NCBI RefSeq assembly: GCF_029784155.1
Contig: NC_073693.1
Span: forward strand, 21,736,002 to 21,800,001
Length of the DNA stretch: 64,000 bases
Reading direction: 5' to 3'
Source: Uranotaenia lowii
Lineage: Eukaryota > Arthropoda > Insecta > Diptera > Culicidae
Shown here: positions 21,301 to 29,752 of the stretch, in pieces
Numbering within the stretch: the stretch's first letter is position 1
Layout of the letters: the number at the start of each line of letters is the position of its first letter
Program-made: the position numbers and the translations under genes
Notes under the pieces: generated by a model
Told to the model about the DNA's origin: nothing
Database searches by the model: none
What the model saw: only the letters and a program-made list of their open reading frames with translations

Positions 21301-21978
21301 ATTATAACTGATAGTCTCAGCTCTGTTGAAGCAATCCGCTCTATAAAACCAGGAAAATTCACGCCGTACTTCCTCGAAATGATACGAGATATATTGACCA
21401 CTTTATCAAGACGTTGCTTTTCTATCACCTTTATCTGGGTCCCCTCACATTGCTCTATAGCAGGCAATGAGAGGGCAGATTCCCTTGCAAAAGTGGGTGC
21501 GATGGAAGGCAACATTTACCAGCGTGAAATCGTATTCAACGAATTTTACTTCTTGGCTCGAAGAAACTCTCTTGTCAACTGGCAGCGTAGATGGGACGAG
21601 GATGAGTTGGGTCGGTGGTTCCACTCGATTATCCCAAAGGTAAGCCTTAAACCCTGGTTTAATAGATTGAACCTGACTCGGGATTTTATTCGTATATTTT
21701 CCCGTCTCATGTCCAATCATTATTCCATGAATGCGGTACTCTATCGTTTAAATATTGCTGGCAGCAATTTATGCGGATGTGGTCTAGGTTACCATGACAT
21801 CGAGCATATTGTTTGGTCGTGTGAGGACCACCTATTCGCCAGAGCGAACTTTATAGATTCCCTTCGGGCCCGAGGAAAACCACCCGACGTTCCAGTGAGG
21901 GATGTATTAGGTATGATGGACTTGGACTATATGTTCGAGATATACCTTTTCCTAAAAGCTATCGATCTTCGAATATAA
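18295..21978 (+). CDS. ORF2 polyprotein: APE endonuclease, reverse transcriptase, RNase H; 1227 aa
   Basis: The frame is uninterrupted from the ATG at 18295; an upstream TTG also falls in the open frame but the ATG is preferred. Endonuclease motifs are VLQWNCRS, SETWL, LGDFNSHG and GSDHLP. Reverse transcriptase has FLDIKGAFDA, GLPQGSCLSPLLYNF and LADD. RNase H has FTDGS, AELAAIHW, TDSLSSVEAIR and WVPSHC. A Cys/His region with HDIEH follows near the C terminus. All expected catalytic motifs are visible. The protein would nick target DNA, prime on it and copy the element RNA. ORF2 lies one base forward of the ORF1 frame with an 8-base overlap, so reinitiation is the likely mode of expression. 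Confidence 0.93.
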   Translation: MANLRREVRDITVLQWNCRSIIPKLDPFKFLLHETSCDIFALSETWLSSQSNISFHDFNVIRLDRDDSYGGVLLGISKRHSFYRIDLPLSGGIEAVACHTTIRGRDLCVVSLYWPQRVAVNQSHLEDLCSVLPEPRLILGDFNSHGTVWGEQIDDCRSTLIYDICDSFNLTILNTGEKTRVPKPPARPSAIDLSLCSNSLSLDCQWKVIPDPNGSDHLPIKITITNGASNSNSTNMEYDLTRHIDWKKYSDEITTAIDSMNILPPLEEYHFLSRLIHESALCAQTKPIPHSSVPRRPPNPWWDQQCSKLYKDKSKAFKDFRKHGTLVLFDAYVSLENQFKKLIKGKKKAYWRNFVGGLSRETSLSTLWKVARSMRNRSSTNESEEYSQRWIFNFARKVCPDSTPVQKIIRNVPPERCGLDSSFSMVEFSLSLLSCNNSAPGIDNIKFNLLKNLPDAAKFRLLNLFNQFLEHNIVPQDWRQVRVIAIQKPGKPASDSNSYRPIAMLSCIRKLMEKMILFRLDKWVETNGLLSDTQFGFRRGKGTNDCLALLSSEIQMAYAKREQMASVFLDIKGAFDAVSIEVLSDKLHSRGLPPLLNNILYSLLCEKHLNFAHGDFTVRRTSYMGLPQGSCLSPLLYNFYVSDIDSCLSEGCTLRQLADDGVVSVTGSTESHLHRPLQDTLDRLSSWALGLGIEFSPQKTEMVVFSKKRRPAQPKLQLLGRTITQSRSFKYLGVWFDSKCTWRAHIEYLKGKCQQRINFLRSITGTWWGAHPEDLIKLYRTTILSVMEYGSFCFQSAAKTHLIKLERIQYRCLRIALGCMPSTHNMSLEVLAGILPLKDRFNLLSLRFLIRCEVMNPLVIVNFERLLEQNVQTRFMSIYHILMSMQVNPSSYSPTRVCSPDYDHSSVQFDLSMQQEIRGIPDPHRPLLIPRIFEAKYRHVDADKMYFTDGSLIEETTGFGVFNEISSASHSLQSPCSVYVAELAAIHWALNSIATRPIEHYYIITDSLSSVEAIRSIKPGKFTPYFLEMIRDILTTLSRRCFSITFIWVPSHCSIAGNERADSLAKVGAMEGNIYQREIVFNEFYFLARRNSLVNWQRRWDEDELGRWFHSIIPKVSLKPWFNRLNLTRDFIRIFSRLMSNHYSMNAVLYRLNIAGSNLCGCGLGYHDIEHIVWSCEDHLFARANFIDSLRARGKPPDVPVRDVLGMMDLDYMFEIYLFLKAIDLRI

Positions 21979-22139
21979 TTCTCTTTATTTTCATATTTCC
22001 CTTTCTATCTTTCTTTTTCTTCAAAAAAAAAAGTGAACTAGATCTAAGTACACAATTGTAATCAAACAAAACGAGTTTGGCTCCTTAAAGCCTAAAGGTA
22101 TGAGCCGTTTCAAATAAAGAAATTACAAAAAAAAAAAAA
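21979..22139 (+). other. 3' UTR and poly-A tail of the complete I-group element
   Basis: A short AT-rich UTR ends AATAAAGAAATTAC followed by an A-run. Its inverted counterpart is recognisable at 60125-60240 and 32371-32480. Confidence 0.8.
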
Positions 22140-22230
22140 ACTATTTTTCGTTTGTGTACAGTAGGTACGACGAAGAGCTCCGAAATTTTATTCTTCCCTC
22201 ACCCCAAGACACTTTTGGAAAAGACTCACC

Positions 22231-22499
22231 ATGTCCCCGTAAGTTTATGTTTGATTAATTGGACTTATCAAATTTTTAACAAGATCTTTTGTAATTGCAG
22301 TCACAGAATGCAGATCCTGGTTAAGTCATTCGGCATCAAAGGTTTGTGTCTGGGGAAGAAAACGCCAACACCTTCCAAGTTCAAGCAAACTGAACAGGAA
22401 ACGGAAATGATAAAGTTGCTACGATCAGCCGGCGAATCTCGGGATTATAAACCTACCGGGTCAGGAAAACTTGAATCAGAAAGAAGTTTTATTTTATAA
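22231..22499 (+). CDS. Two-exon microgene in E8, 68 aa, ubiquitin-like start
   Basis: The ATG at 22231 has a CACC context. Exon 1 codes for only 2 2/3 codons before a GTAAGT donor at 22239. The intron is 62 bp and ends TTGCAG at 22300. Exon 2 runs from 22301 to a TAA at 22497-22499, and AATAAA follows about 30 bases later. The protein reads MSPHRMQILVKSFGIKG at its start; MQI-x-VK is how ubiquitin begins, and the C-terminal KLESERSFIL can be aligned with the last ubiquitin strand. The middle does not align well, and there is no Gly-Gly end. A related exon with the same phase lies in E7 (62524-62701). A fast-evolving ubiquitin-like fold is possible but unproven. Confidence 0.45.
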
Positions 22500-22811
22500 A
22501 TATTAAGAAATGCTGTTGAAAAAATCAATAAATGTGTTAACTTCTATAACAGACTTTATTAATACGCGAGAAAATATTAATATCATTTAAAAAAACAAAG
22601 CATATTAAATGGCATTCATGGAACCATTCATTTCATTATCTAAAACAATAAATCGTATCAATTTGGTCTTTTATTATATTCATTGGAAATTTCTATAAAA
22701 TTAATCCTTCGTCTTCTGATAGAAAGTATTGGATTTTCTTTTAGTGCAAAATTACTAAAATTCCCAATAAACCTCATAGCCCGATTTTGTTCAGTGTTCC
22801 AGTTCCAATAA

Positions 22812-23123
22812 TTACGGGAAAAGCTGTGCCGGTTCATCGTCAAAGTCACACCTAACAAAAATAAAAGCATCGTAATCGGTCCCCACACTACCCGGAAGGT
22901 GTACAATATTGCAATGAAGAAGCCTAGAATGACGCTCCTGGTAGTACCTGGCAAAAGAGTATCGCGGATTCATCTGGATGTGGTATCTTTTCATTCGTAC
23001 AAAATGAAACCACGAATGATGGCGGAGAAGGCCCGGATGAAGCTACATCCAAACATGGTCGAGAAGAAGATCTGGTTTATCATTGGCGAAAACAATCGAC
23101 TTCCTAGGATCGAAGGTTGGTAA
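22812..23123 (+). CDS. Open frame in E2 with ubiquitin-like pattern, 103 codons (69 aa from the internal ATG)
   Basis: The frame is open from 22812 and has an ATG at 22914; the 5' structure is unclear because E8 interrupts the region just upstream. The stop is followed at once by AATAAA. Residues RFIVKV..NKNKSIVI and then TLLVVPGKRVSRIHLDV each resemble the first two strands of a ubiquitin fold. KKIWFIIGENNRL resembles the RLIFAGKQL strand of ubiquitin. This suggests one complete or two partial ubiquitin-like units, rich in Met and Lys. The similarity is faint and read by eye; a chance basic frame cannot be excluded. Confidence 0.35.
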   Translation, partial: LREKLCRFIVKVTPNKNKSIVIGPHTTRKVYNIAMKKPRMTLLVVPGKRVSRIHLDVVSFHSYKMKPRMMAEKARMKLHPNMVEKKIWFIIGENNRLPRIEGW

Positions 23124-24938
23124 ATAAATGTAAATTCTGAGTCTTGAATCTGTGCTTTAATTTTATACCGTATTTTTTTTCACCTGGAGGCAAACTAGAG
23201 GCAACCTAGGTTCGCTCTAACTGCTGTCATCGTGCTCATTTATTGCTCGAGAGGCAACCTAGGTTCGCTCGAAAAGCGGACGGAGTCGCCCTGAGAAGAA
23301 AGTCAGTTTTGCGAGAAGTTCACCAATACTCTCAACGTTGTTGTCAAAACATTAAACAGCTGTTTTTGGCCGAAAGCAAAACAGTTGAAATAATGAACGG
23401 GAAAATGATGATTGCCGCGATTTTGAACCTCTCAGCCAAGCAAAATCGTGCTATCTGCTGTCCAGTGCAATCCGGACACGAAAAAAGGCAATCCGGATGT
23501 GAAGAACCGAATGAAGAAATCTAGAAGGGAGAACAAAATGACAGCTGCATGTAAACATTGCACTCGTTCTCACGCACACCTACGTATGGAATAACTCGAA
23601 ACCCGAAAAGCGCTTTTTTATTCTGACGGTTCCAGAGCCAAATCCGGAATCAAAAAAAAATACGCCATTAAAATCTTTTTAATTCACTTTTAGCATATCC
23701 AAACCTGCCTCCACATTTGATCGGAAGATTTCCTCTGACGCGTTAAACTTCGGGTTGGCAACAAGAGTGTCCGATATTACGGCTAGTTTTCTCTAATCAG
23801 AGCAGTCGAAAATTTGCCTCGGACAGATCCGGAAACCGTGAGATGCGAGTTTTCATCGAGGATGCTGCTAGTGGGAAACGGTGAGGCGTCAGATAAGCCA
23901 GCAATTGAGCTAAACACGGAGCTAGAAGAGCTAGTAAATGGTCCAGGCCAAGTCAAGTGGACAGTCTCAGATGGTGTAAGAAGCTGCCAGTCAGATTGGT
24001 TTTAAGACGTTCCCGAGAAAACTGTCGAAAACCATCAACGCGAAACGTTCCTGTAGGCGTGGCGGCATGAAGAAAAATCACATTAAAATCACCAAGCAAT
24101 TCGAGCTATGTGCAATTTTCCCATCAGCCCAACGCCCAAAAGCCCTGACCCACCCCACCCCAGAAAGTTGCGTCTTCAGTAATACTAGAGCAACACTTAT
24201 TGATCAGTTAGTAAATCATTGGAAACCTTTATTGAAATGTTTATAGTTTTTTGAGGATTCGTTAACGTTCAAAACTTCTAGTGTTAGGTGCTGAAAAGCA
24301 AGTCAAATTGTAAAACAGATTCTAGGACAAAGTAAGTTTTGAAAAAAATGATTCAGCCCAAAGACAAAAAGCAAATCAATTATCCAGTTTCGACAACAAC
24401 CAATTCAGTTATTTTAGTTTCAAGCTTCAGTTCGTCACTACAAAACGAAATTATTGTGGTCGCCCCATCTATATTATTGTTAGATCAATTGATATGTAGG
24501 AACTATCCGGAACAATCGGTTAAAGCACATTTTAGGACCTAAAAAGAACTATTATTTGATATCGGATTTGATCCAACCAAGAAAATTTTTTGTTTAGAAA
24601 AAGCGACGCAAATGTGATTGAAATGTTTGCATTTAATTAAAAGAAGAAGTAATTTCTTCAAAACTTCTAAAATCTCTTTTCTTTCAATTTGGAAATCCCA
24701 TTAATCACAAGAAAAAAAAACCATATGGCGCTGTTCCACATAGCGCTGAGGTTGAAAAATAACCATTTATCAACTTCTCTTCCAGAATCCCATTCGGTTG
24801 AAAAATAACCATTTTCGAACTTCTCCCCTAGAAGTCATTTTATGGCTTCTCATGGAGAACTCATAAAATGACATTTCCCGGGAAAAGGTCAAAAATGGTT
24901 ATTTTTGAAACGTAAATGGTTTAATAGTTTCTAGCGTG
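23124..24938. other. Right part of E2, no gene recognised
   Basis: Non-coding as far as I can see. A 20-bp segment, GAGGCAACCTAGGTTCGCTC, occurs twice (about 23199 and 23250). Scattered short frames have no motif. From about 24725 to the end, GGTTGAAAAATAACCATTT-type motifs recur as subterminal repeats. Confidence 0.5.
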
Positions 24939-25142
24939 CAGGTTAACGCAGACCAGTGACGAAGACTATATGCCCAGCAGTCCATTCATCTTGTTGTGTG
25001 ATCTGTTTATGGCTTTGTCGTTATAAATCAAGCTTCTGTGCTTTGCATCTTACTCTCAAAATTCGTGATATTTAACCCTTATATTCTTTCTTCCTTTGAT
25101 ATCTCATGTTTCCTTAATCACCTTTGAAAATAGGAAAAGCTG
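24939..25142. repeat. Duplication unit, left part of gene C 3' flank
   Basis: Carries the landmarks CAGTGACGAAGACTATATG and TGTGATCTGTTT of the cluster spacer and stops at AGGAAAAGCTG, where the LTR element begins. The continuation is at 29582. Confidence 0.7.
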
Positions 25143-25180
25143 TGAAACAGGTTAAGCACCACTGGTTTTCAGTGTGTGCT

Positions 25181-26153
25181 CACGCAGAAAAATTTATTTT
25201 AGGAACAATAAGATTTCGAACGAAAATAATAAAATTTTTGGTTGGGAAAAAGCACAAATATATTTTTGGCCACATTGAATAAAAGTGTCGATTTGATTTG
25301 AACTTATCGTTTGATTGAAAACGAAATACCCCCTTTTTGAAAATGATCCATCATACTTGTCAAAATAATAAAATTTTGGGTAAAACACACAAAATTTTTT
25401 AAGCTTAAAATTAAAAAATAGGAGGGATTAAAAATTAACAATATTTTATGATTTGAATTAATTTTTGTTGCAATTCAAAGGAAAGCTAAATTGTTATTGA
25501 TTTTCGGATTTATTGAATTTATGCTTCATTTTTGGTTTTATACTTCATTTATTCACATTTTAATGCCTTTATTCTTTGGGAATTGTCTTCGTGTTCCCCC
25601 TTAGCACATTTTGAAAAACTCATCACCACTAATCGCTGGCTTCGGGAATAATTAATCCACTGCTGGACGAAAGTAATGAGCATCGCACGTTTGTCCGACT
25701 TCGATCTGTTCCTTAAAAATTAAAAAAATCCAAATTAGTACCTAACCCAAACTTTAGTTTATTATACAAACCTTTTTGCTGCATGTTTAAACAAATCCGA
25801 TGAAGAGGTCCGGCCGCACCGACGAATGTCGGCAGCTGCTCAAAATGTTTCGGCTGCGGCTGCTCGCTGCTCAGAATAGAAATTTGTTTTTTCCCGCAAA
25901 TTTTTCTTTTTTTTTCTTTTGTTTTTTTATTTACAGACCTACTACACGTTTATTTAAATTAGTCGATTTTTGGTTTCAAATTAAACCAAATTTCATTTGT
26001 AAGTGATAAAAAAGGAGTGTGTAAAAATAACAAAATTTTATTATTATTTCCGATCGATTTTTTTGTGAAAGCTATCAAAAAATCTGCATTGAAAGTGTAA
26101 AATAAAATAACAAAACGTTTTGTTGAAACTAACCCCCTTTCTTTTTCTGCGTG
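25181..26153. mobile_element. DNA element E5 inserted in the LTR
   Basis: The left end CACGCAGAAAAA and the complement of the right end CACGCAGAAAAA match exactly over 12 bases. It is flanked by a 2-bp duplication CT (25179-25180, 26154-26155), and the other LTR shows the unoccupied site GTGTGCTGCACGG. AAAATAATAAAATTTT-type motifs recur near both ends. It is 973 bp long and has no transposase. A two-exon unit on the minus strand (25629-25784) is described separately. Confidence 0.82.
25629..25784 (-). CDS. Hypothetical two-exon microgene in E5, 31 aa
   Basis: On the minus strand: ATG at 25782-25784, exon 1 of 13 bases, donor GTTTGT (weak), 60-bp intron ending TTTTTAAG, and exon 2 from 25711 to a TAG at 25629-25631. 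The peptide starts MQQKGTDRSRTNV and has no known relative. It follows the same plan as the units in E1, E4 and E8 but has the weakest splice donor and is very short. Confidence 0.22.
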
Positions 26154-27027
26154 CTGCACGGCTAACTAAATCCCAAAACACAAACACTCAAAACCCAAAA
26201 CTTGTAGCAATTTACATTTTTACTTATACGACACATTAAAAACCTAGGCTAGCTTAACACAATTTCTACTCACGGGCCCGTTTCCTACCATAACATCCAA
26301 ACAATAACAACAATCATATCACAGCTCGGACGGCACAGGTGTATCACAGCTTAATATCTCGGATTTTCTGGCAACCCTGCCTGGTTGCACTGCTCCACGG
26401 GCACGCACCACTGCCCGGAGCACTTCCGCTGTCTGCTTCCAGCTGGTTCTGTTGCGACTTGGCCAAACGAGCACTAATAGTGCGTTGTGCTCCCGAACAA
26501 TGACACTCGGCTCTGCAACAACGGCCCTGTAGAAAACAAACATTGTTTCTTCTATTCTCAAAGGTTTCCTTTCCTATTTTATCACTCACCCTGTTGGGGC
26601 CGTTTGCAATGATAAACCGGTTCTACCAGCACCGTCTGCATCTTTCGGCTCTGTTTGGCTTGACGTGTTCATCTTCGGGGCTGGATGTTGTAGCGTGATG
26701 TTCAGCACGTTGCCTGGGTGTTAAGATAATGGATGTTTATCCGATCTGCTTTTAACCAAATTGTTTTCGCTCACCTTCCGCCGATGCGGACCTACCCGGT
26801 CCTTTAAAGGTTACGGTTTCGGTATGCAACGGCTTACGCCACACCAAAAGAAACGGTGAATTGTTTTGCTGTGCAATGTTGTTTTGTTTTTTCTTTGTTC
26901 ACGTGCACATGTGTTTTCGTTTGACAGGTTACACTCTTAATACTAAACAGTTAATTTTGGCTCGAATTAATACAATTACTGCACGCTCATTACTTAATAA
27001 TCACAAATACTTAATTATAACGCTACA

Positions 27028-28671
27028 TACACTACCGCAACGGAAGAATTTTTCATGAATCGGAGACAGCCGATTCATGAAAAATTCAAAAACCTCTATC
27101 CTAGGCAACGATCAGAGACATCGGTCTGGTCACCCTAAGGTGACCTCGGTACTACGCAAGCCACAGCAATGCTTGCCAGATCTTAACACAAATCCTCAAA
27201 TCCAAAAAAAATAACTCCAGCGACTCCTGGAAAACTTGACCGAACGCCAACGAGTCTTGGCAAAGCGTCTCTGAACCGTTCCTGACTGGCTTCTAAATTC
27301 TTGCCTCCGCTACGGTTACATACACAAAACAGTAGCTTAACGACTAAAACATTTGCTCAAAACACTAAACATTGAACAAATATTAAAATTAAAGAGGTTA
27401 AAATTTTGGTGATTTAAAAACAAGCACGGAAAAGCAGCAAATCCTTGGAAAGGGAGAATTTAGTTCCCTGATCGCCAAGAGCCCGAATAGAGGTTTTACC
27501 GCGCCTCCAGATCGCGTTGCTTTGGTATGGAGGGTTTTCTTGGCGACCCCATTTATGCTACTTCCCTTAATAATGACGACAAGTTCAGCATGTCTTCTCG
27601 AAATGGTTTCGCTTAAAGAAGCGATTGGCTGGTTTGTCACGTTCCAGTAACGGCGTGTTTGCATAATGCATGAACACGGTCAGTTTCTCCCGCCCTGACT
27701 AACGGCCGACCCGCAGGAGGTCTTACGTGTGCTAAGTGACATCTATCGGTGCTGTATTGGGATACCTAGCTTTGGCATTCCAATACTGTCTCTTGTCGGA
27801 ATTCCCTGTGAGCTGCGTCCAGTACACAGAGTACGATTTCTCTCGGTTCGTGAACGGCAAGCGCTTCAGCGCTTAAGAGTCGTTTCCAGGTGTTCTTCGG
27901 TCTGCATGGTCCTGTTTGTGACCTCCATTTATAAAGGAGCCTGTCCAGACGGCAACCTGCACACTTCGTACTGCTTCAATATGCGTTGTCAATTTTAGGA
28001 GGTTACTGCTGTCGCTCAGGGAGCAGATTTGCAGCGTGAGTTCCGCACTGTCGCTGCGGAGGAGCTCAATCCGCTTGCGATGGCATTATCTAGTGCTCTG
28101 GTTGGGCATATTGTCACGTTCGGTGTGGTATAGTAAGTAACGCTGTGCGTGTTTTGTACGGTCGATGACGTTCTCGTTGTTGATCACCCTTGGTGATGGA
28201 CATAGCTTAATGGTTATCAAGCGAGGAGGTAGTGGAGTATGTTGTTGCTCACTGCGCTAGACAAATGCTCGAATTTACCCGTTCGGCTTACGGTGTTTCT
28301 GGATCGATGACGATGTAGTACACAGACAGGGTTCTGTGGTCATAGCTTTAACAATATCTCACAAAAATGTCGGTCATGAGATGATTTTACGTTGATCATT
28401 TTTTGAAAAGCTTCTCAAAGAAAGATTTTCTTATAAAAAAATGATTTAATTGCATGCTGAACTTCATAAAACTTATGCTAAGATTAAAAAAATAATTTGA
28501 TGTGGGTATCGATAAGAATAAAAAGTAGTATCAAATCCACAAAATTATAAAGATTAGCATTAATCACCAAATACAACATTAATCTCGAATTCAAAACATA
28601 AATCACAAATTCAAGACATATTTTAACTTTTGCGGTAGCATAATTTAGTGGGTTTTTGTGTTGGGCACCAA
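27028..28671 (-). other. Interior of the LTR element, non-coding
   Basis: About 1.6 kb without a recognisable retroelement protein on either strand. Only short open frames occur. GC content is higher between about 27460 and 28340 than in the LTRs, so captured or decayed coding sequence is possible. The end next to the right LTR holds the candidate primer-binding site. Confidence 0.5.
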
Positions 28672-29581
28672 TGAAACAGGTTAAGCACCACTGGTTTTCA
28701 GTGTGTGCTGCACGGCTAACTAAATCCCAAAACACAAACACTCAAAACCCAAAACTTGTAGCAATTTACATTTTTACTTATACGACACATTAAAAACCTA
28801 GGCTAGCTTAACACAATTTCTACTCACGGGCCCGTTTCCTACCATAACATCCAAACAATAACAACAATCATATCACAGCTCGGACGGCACAGGTGTATCA
28901 CAGCTTAATATCTCGGATTTTCTGGCAACCCTGCCTGGTTGCACTGCTCCACGGGCACGCACCACTGCCCGGAGCACTTCCGCTGTCTGCTTCCAGCTGG
29001 TTCTGTTGCGACTTGGCCAAACGAGCACTAATAGTGCGTTGTGCTCCCGAACAATGACACTCGGCTCTGCAACAACGGCCCTGTAGAAAACAAACATTGT
29101 TTCTTCTATTCTCAAAGGTTTCCTTTCCTATTTTATCACTCACCCTGTTGGGGCCGTTTGCAATGATAAACCGGTTCTACCAGCACCGTCTGCATCTTTC
29201 GGCTCTGTTTGGCTTGACGTGTTCATCTTCGGGGCTGGATGTTGTAGCGTGATGTTCAGCACGTTGCCTGGGTGTTAAGATAATGGATGTTTATCCGATC
29301 TGCTTTTAACCAAATTGTTTTCGCTCACCTTCCGCCGATGCGGACCTACCCGGTCCTTTAAAGGTTACGGTTTCGGTATGCAACGGCTTACGCCACACCA
29401 AAAGAAACGGTGAATTGTTTTGCTGTGCAATGTTGTTTTGTTTTTTCTTTGTTCACGTGCACATGTATTTTCGTTTGACAGGTTACACTCTTAATACTAA
29501 ACAGTTAATTTTGGCTCGAATTAATACAATTACTGCACGCTCATTACTTAATAATCACAAATACTTAATTATAACGCTACA
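28672..29581 (-). repeat. LTR (5' copy for the minus-strand element), intact, 910 bp
   Basis: Begins TGAAACAGG and ends CGCTACA on the plus strand. It lacks E5 and so gives the unoccupied site for that insertion. Near-identity with the other LTR indicates a recent insertion. Confidence 0.8.
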
Positions 29582-29752
29582 GCTGTACGAAAAATAACGG
29601 AATATCTGCCAGGACAGTTTTGTTTCCAATAAATCGAAATGTTTCTAACGGAATAGCTAAGAAATTTTATTATTTTTAAATAATCAGTCAATAGTATAAA
29701 CACTAAATTCTCCAATTGCGAAACAATTACGACCAGTCACTCTGGCTGACTT
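29582..29752. repeat. Duplication unit, right part of gene C 3' flank
   Basis: Continues the spacer (AATATCTGCCAGGACAGTTT). Compared with the sister units, about 60-70 bp between AGGAAAA and AGCTGTACG are missing at the LTR-element insertion point, so a small deletion accompanied or preceded insertion. Confidence 0.65.

Larger units (their letters stand above)
16342..22139 (+). mobile_element. Complete I-group non-LTR retrotransposon (5.8 kb), possibly active
   Basis: The element has a 5' leader, two open ORFs, a 3' UTR and a terminal A-tract. It is bounded by a 13-bp duplication ACTATTTTTCGTT (16329-16341 and 22140-22152). The first bases are CATTCGTCTCGCATC. No stop or frameshift interrupts either ORF. 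It belongs to the same group as the element at 1510-8166 but to a distinct family. Truncated relatives lie at 32359-32682 and 60117-61280. Intact frames plus an exact duplication suggest a recent insertion. Confidence 0.92.
14970..22796. mobile_element. DNA element E8 nested in E2, split by an I-group retrotransposon
   Basis: The left end reads CACTGAACCAAATCTGGCAAT and the complement of the right end reads CACTGAACAAAATCGGGCTAT, matching at 18 of 21 positions. The flanking 2-bp duplication is TT (14968-14969, 22797-22798). GAAAATCCAAT motifs recur near both ends. The right terminal part (22560-22796) is related, in inverted orientation, to 62202-62430. Without the retrotransposon it is about 2.0 kb. 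It carries a two-exon microgene at 22231-22499. The left half has several splice-like signals (acceptor near 15198, donor near 15206, acceptor near 15278, donor at 15727, acceptor near 15801, donor near 16061) but no exon chain I can join into one protein. Confidence 0.72.
14609..24938. mobile_element. DNA element E2 with ~50-bp inverted repeats, host of two nested insertions
   Basis: The left end reads CACGCTCATTTTTACTTAAC and the complement of the right end reads CACGCTAGAAACTATTAAAC. Both then continue with a shared ATAACCATTTTT segment, so the inverted repeat spans about 50 bp. It is flanked by a 2-bp duplication CA (14607-14608, 24939-24940); the unoccupied site is seen near 8971 (GCATGCAGGTTAACG). 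AATAACCATTTT motifs recur near both ends as subterminal repeats. Element E8 (14970-22796) is nested in it and carries the I-group retrotransposon. Removing those leaves about 2.5 kb. The superfamily is unclear; CAC ends and a 2-bp duplication recall CACTA-like elements. Confidence 0.75.
25143..27027 (-). repeat. LTR (3' copy for the minus-strand element), containing E5
   Basis: Corresponds to 28672-29581 once the insertion 25181-26153 is taken out. By eye I found one clear difference (CATGTGTTTTCG here, CATGTATTTTCG in the other copy). Open frames of 80 codons in both copies are features of the LTR, not genes. Confidence 0.8.
25143..29581 (-). mobile_element. Non-coding LTR retrotransposon with two near-identical 0.9-kb LTRs
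   Basis: Direct repeats beginning TGAAACAGGTTAAGCACC and ending AACGCTACA lie at 25143-27027 (with an insertion) and 28672-29581. The whole is flanked by GCTG (25139-25142 and 29582-29585). On the minus strand, the sequence just inside the right LTR reads TTGGTGCCCAACAC, a plausible tRNA primer-binding site, so the element probably points left. The interior (27028-28671) has no gag, protease, RT or integrase motif I can find. It is thus a non-autonomous or gutted element. The TG..CA ends and short duplication fit a retroviral-type integrase. Confidence 0.75.

Noticed and set aside
26319..26589. 80- and 81-codon frames present twice (also at 28873-29143)
   Set aside because: Both lie in the two LTRs of one element and are identical because the LTRs are; no domain or splice context supports a gene.
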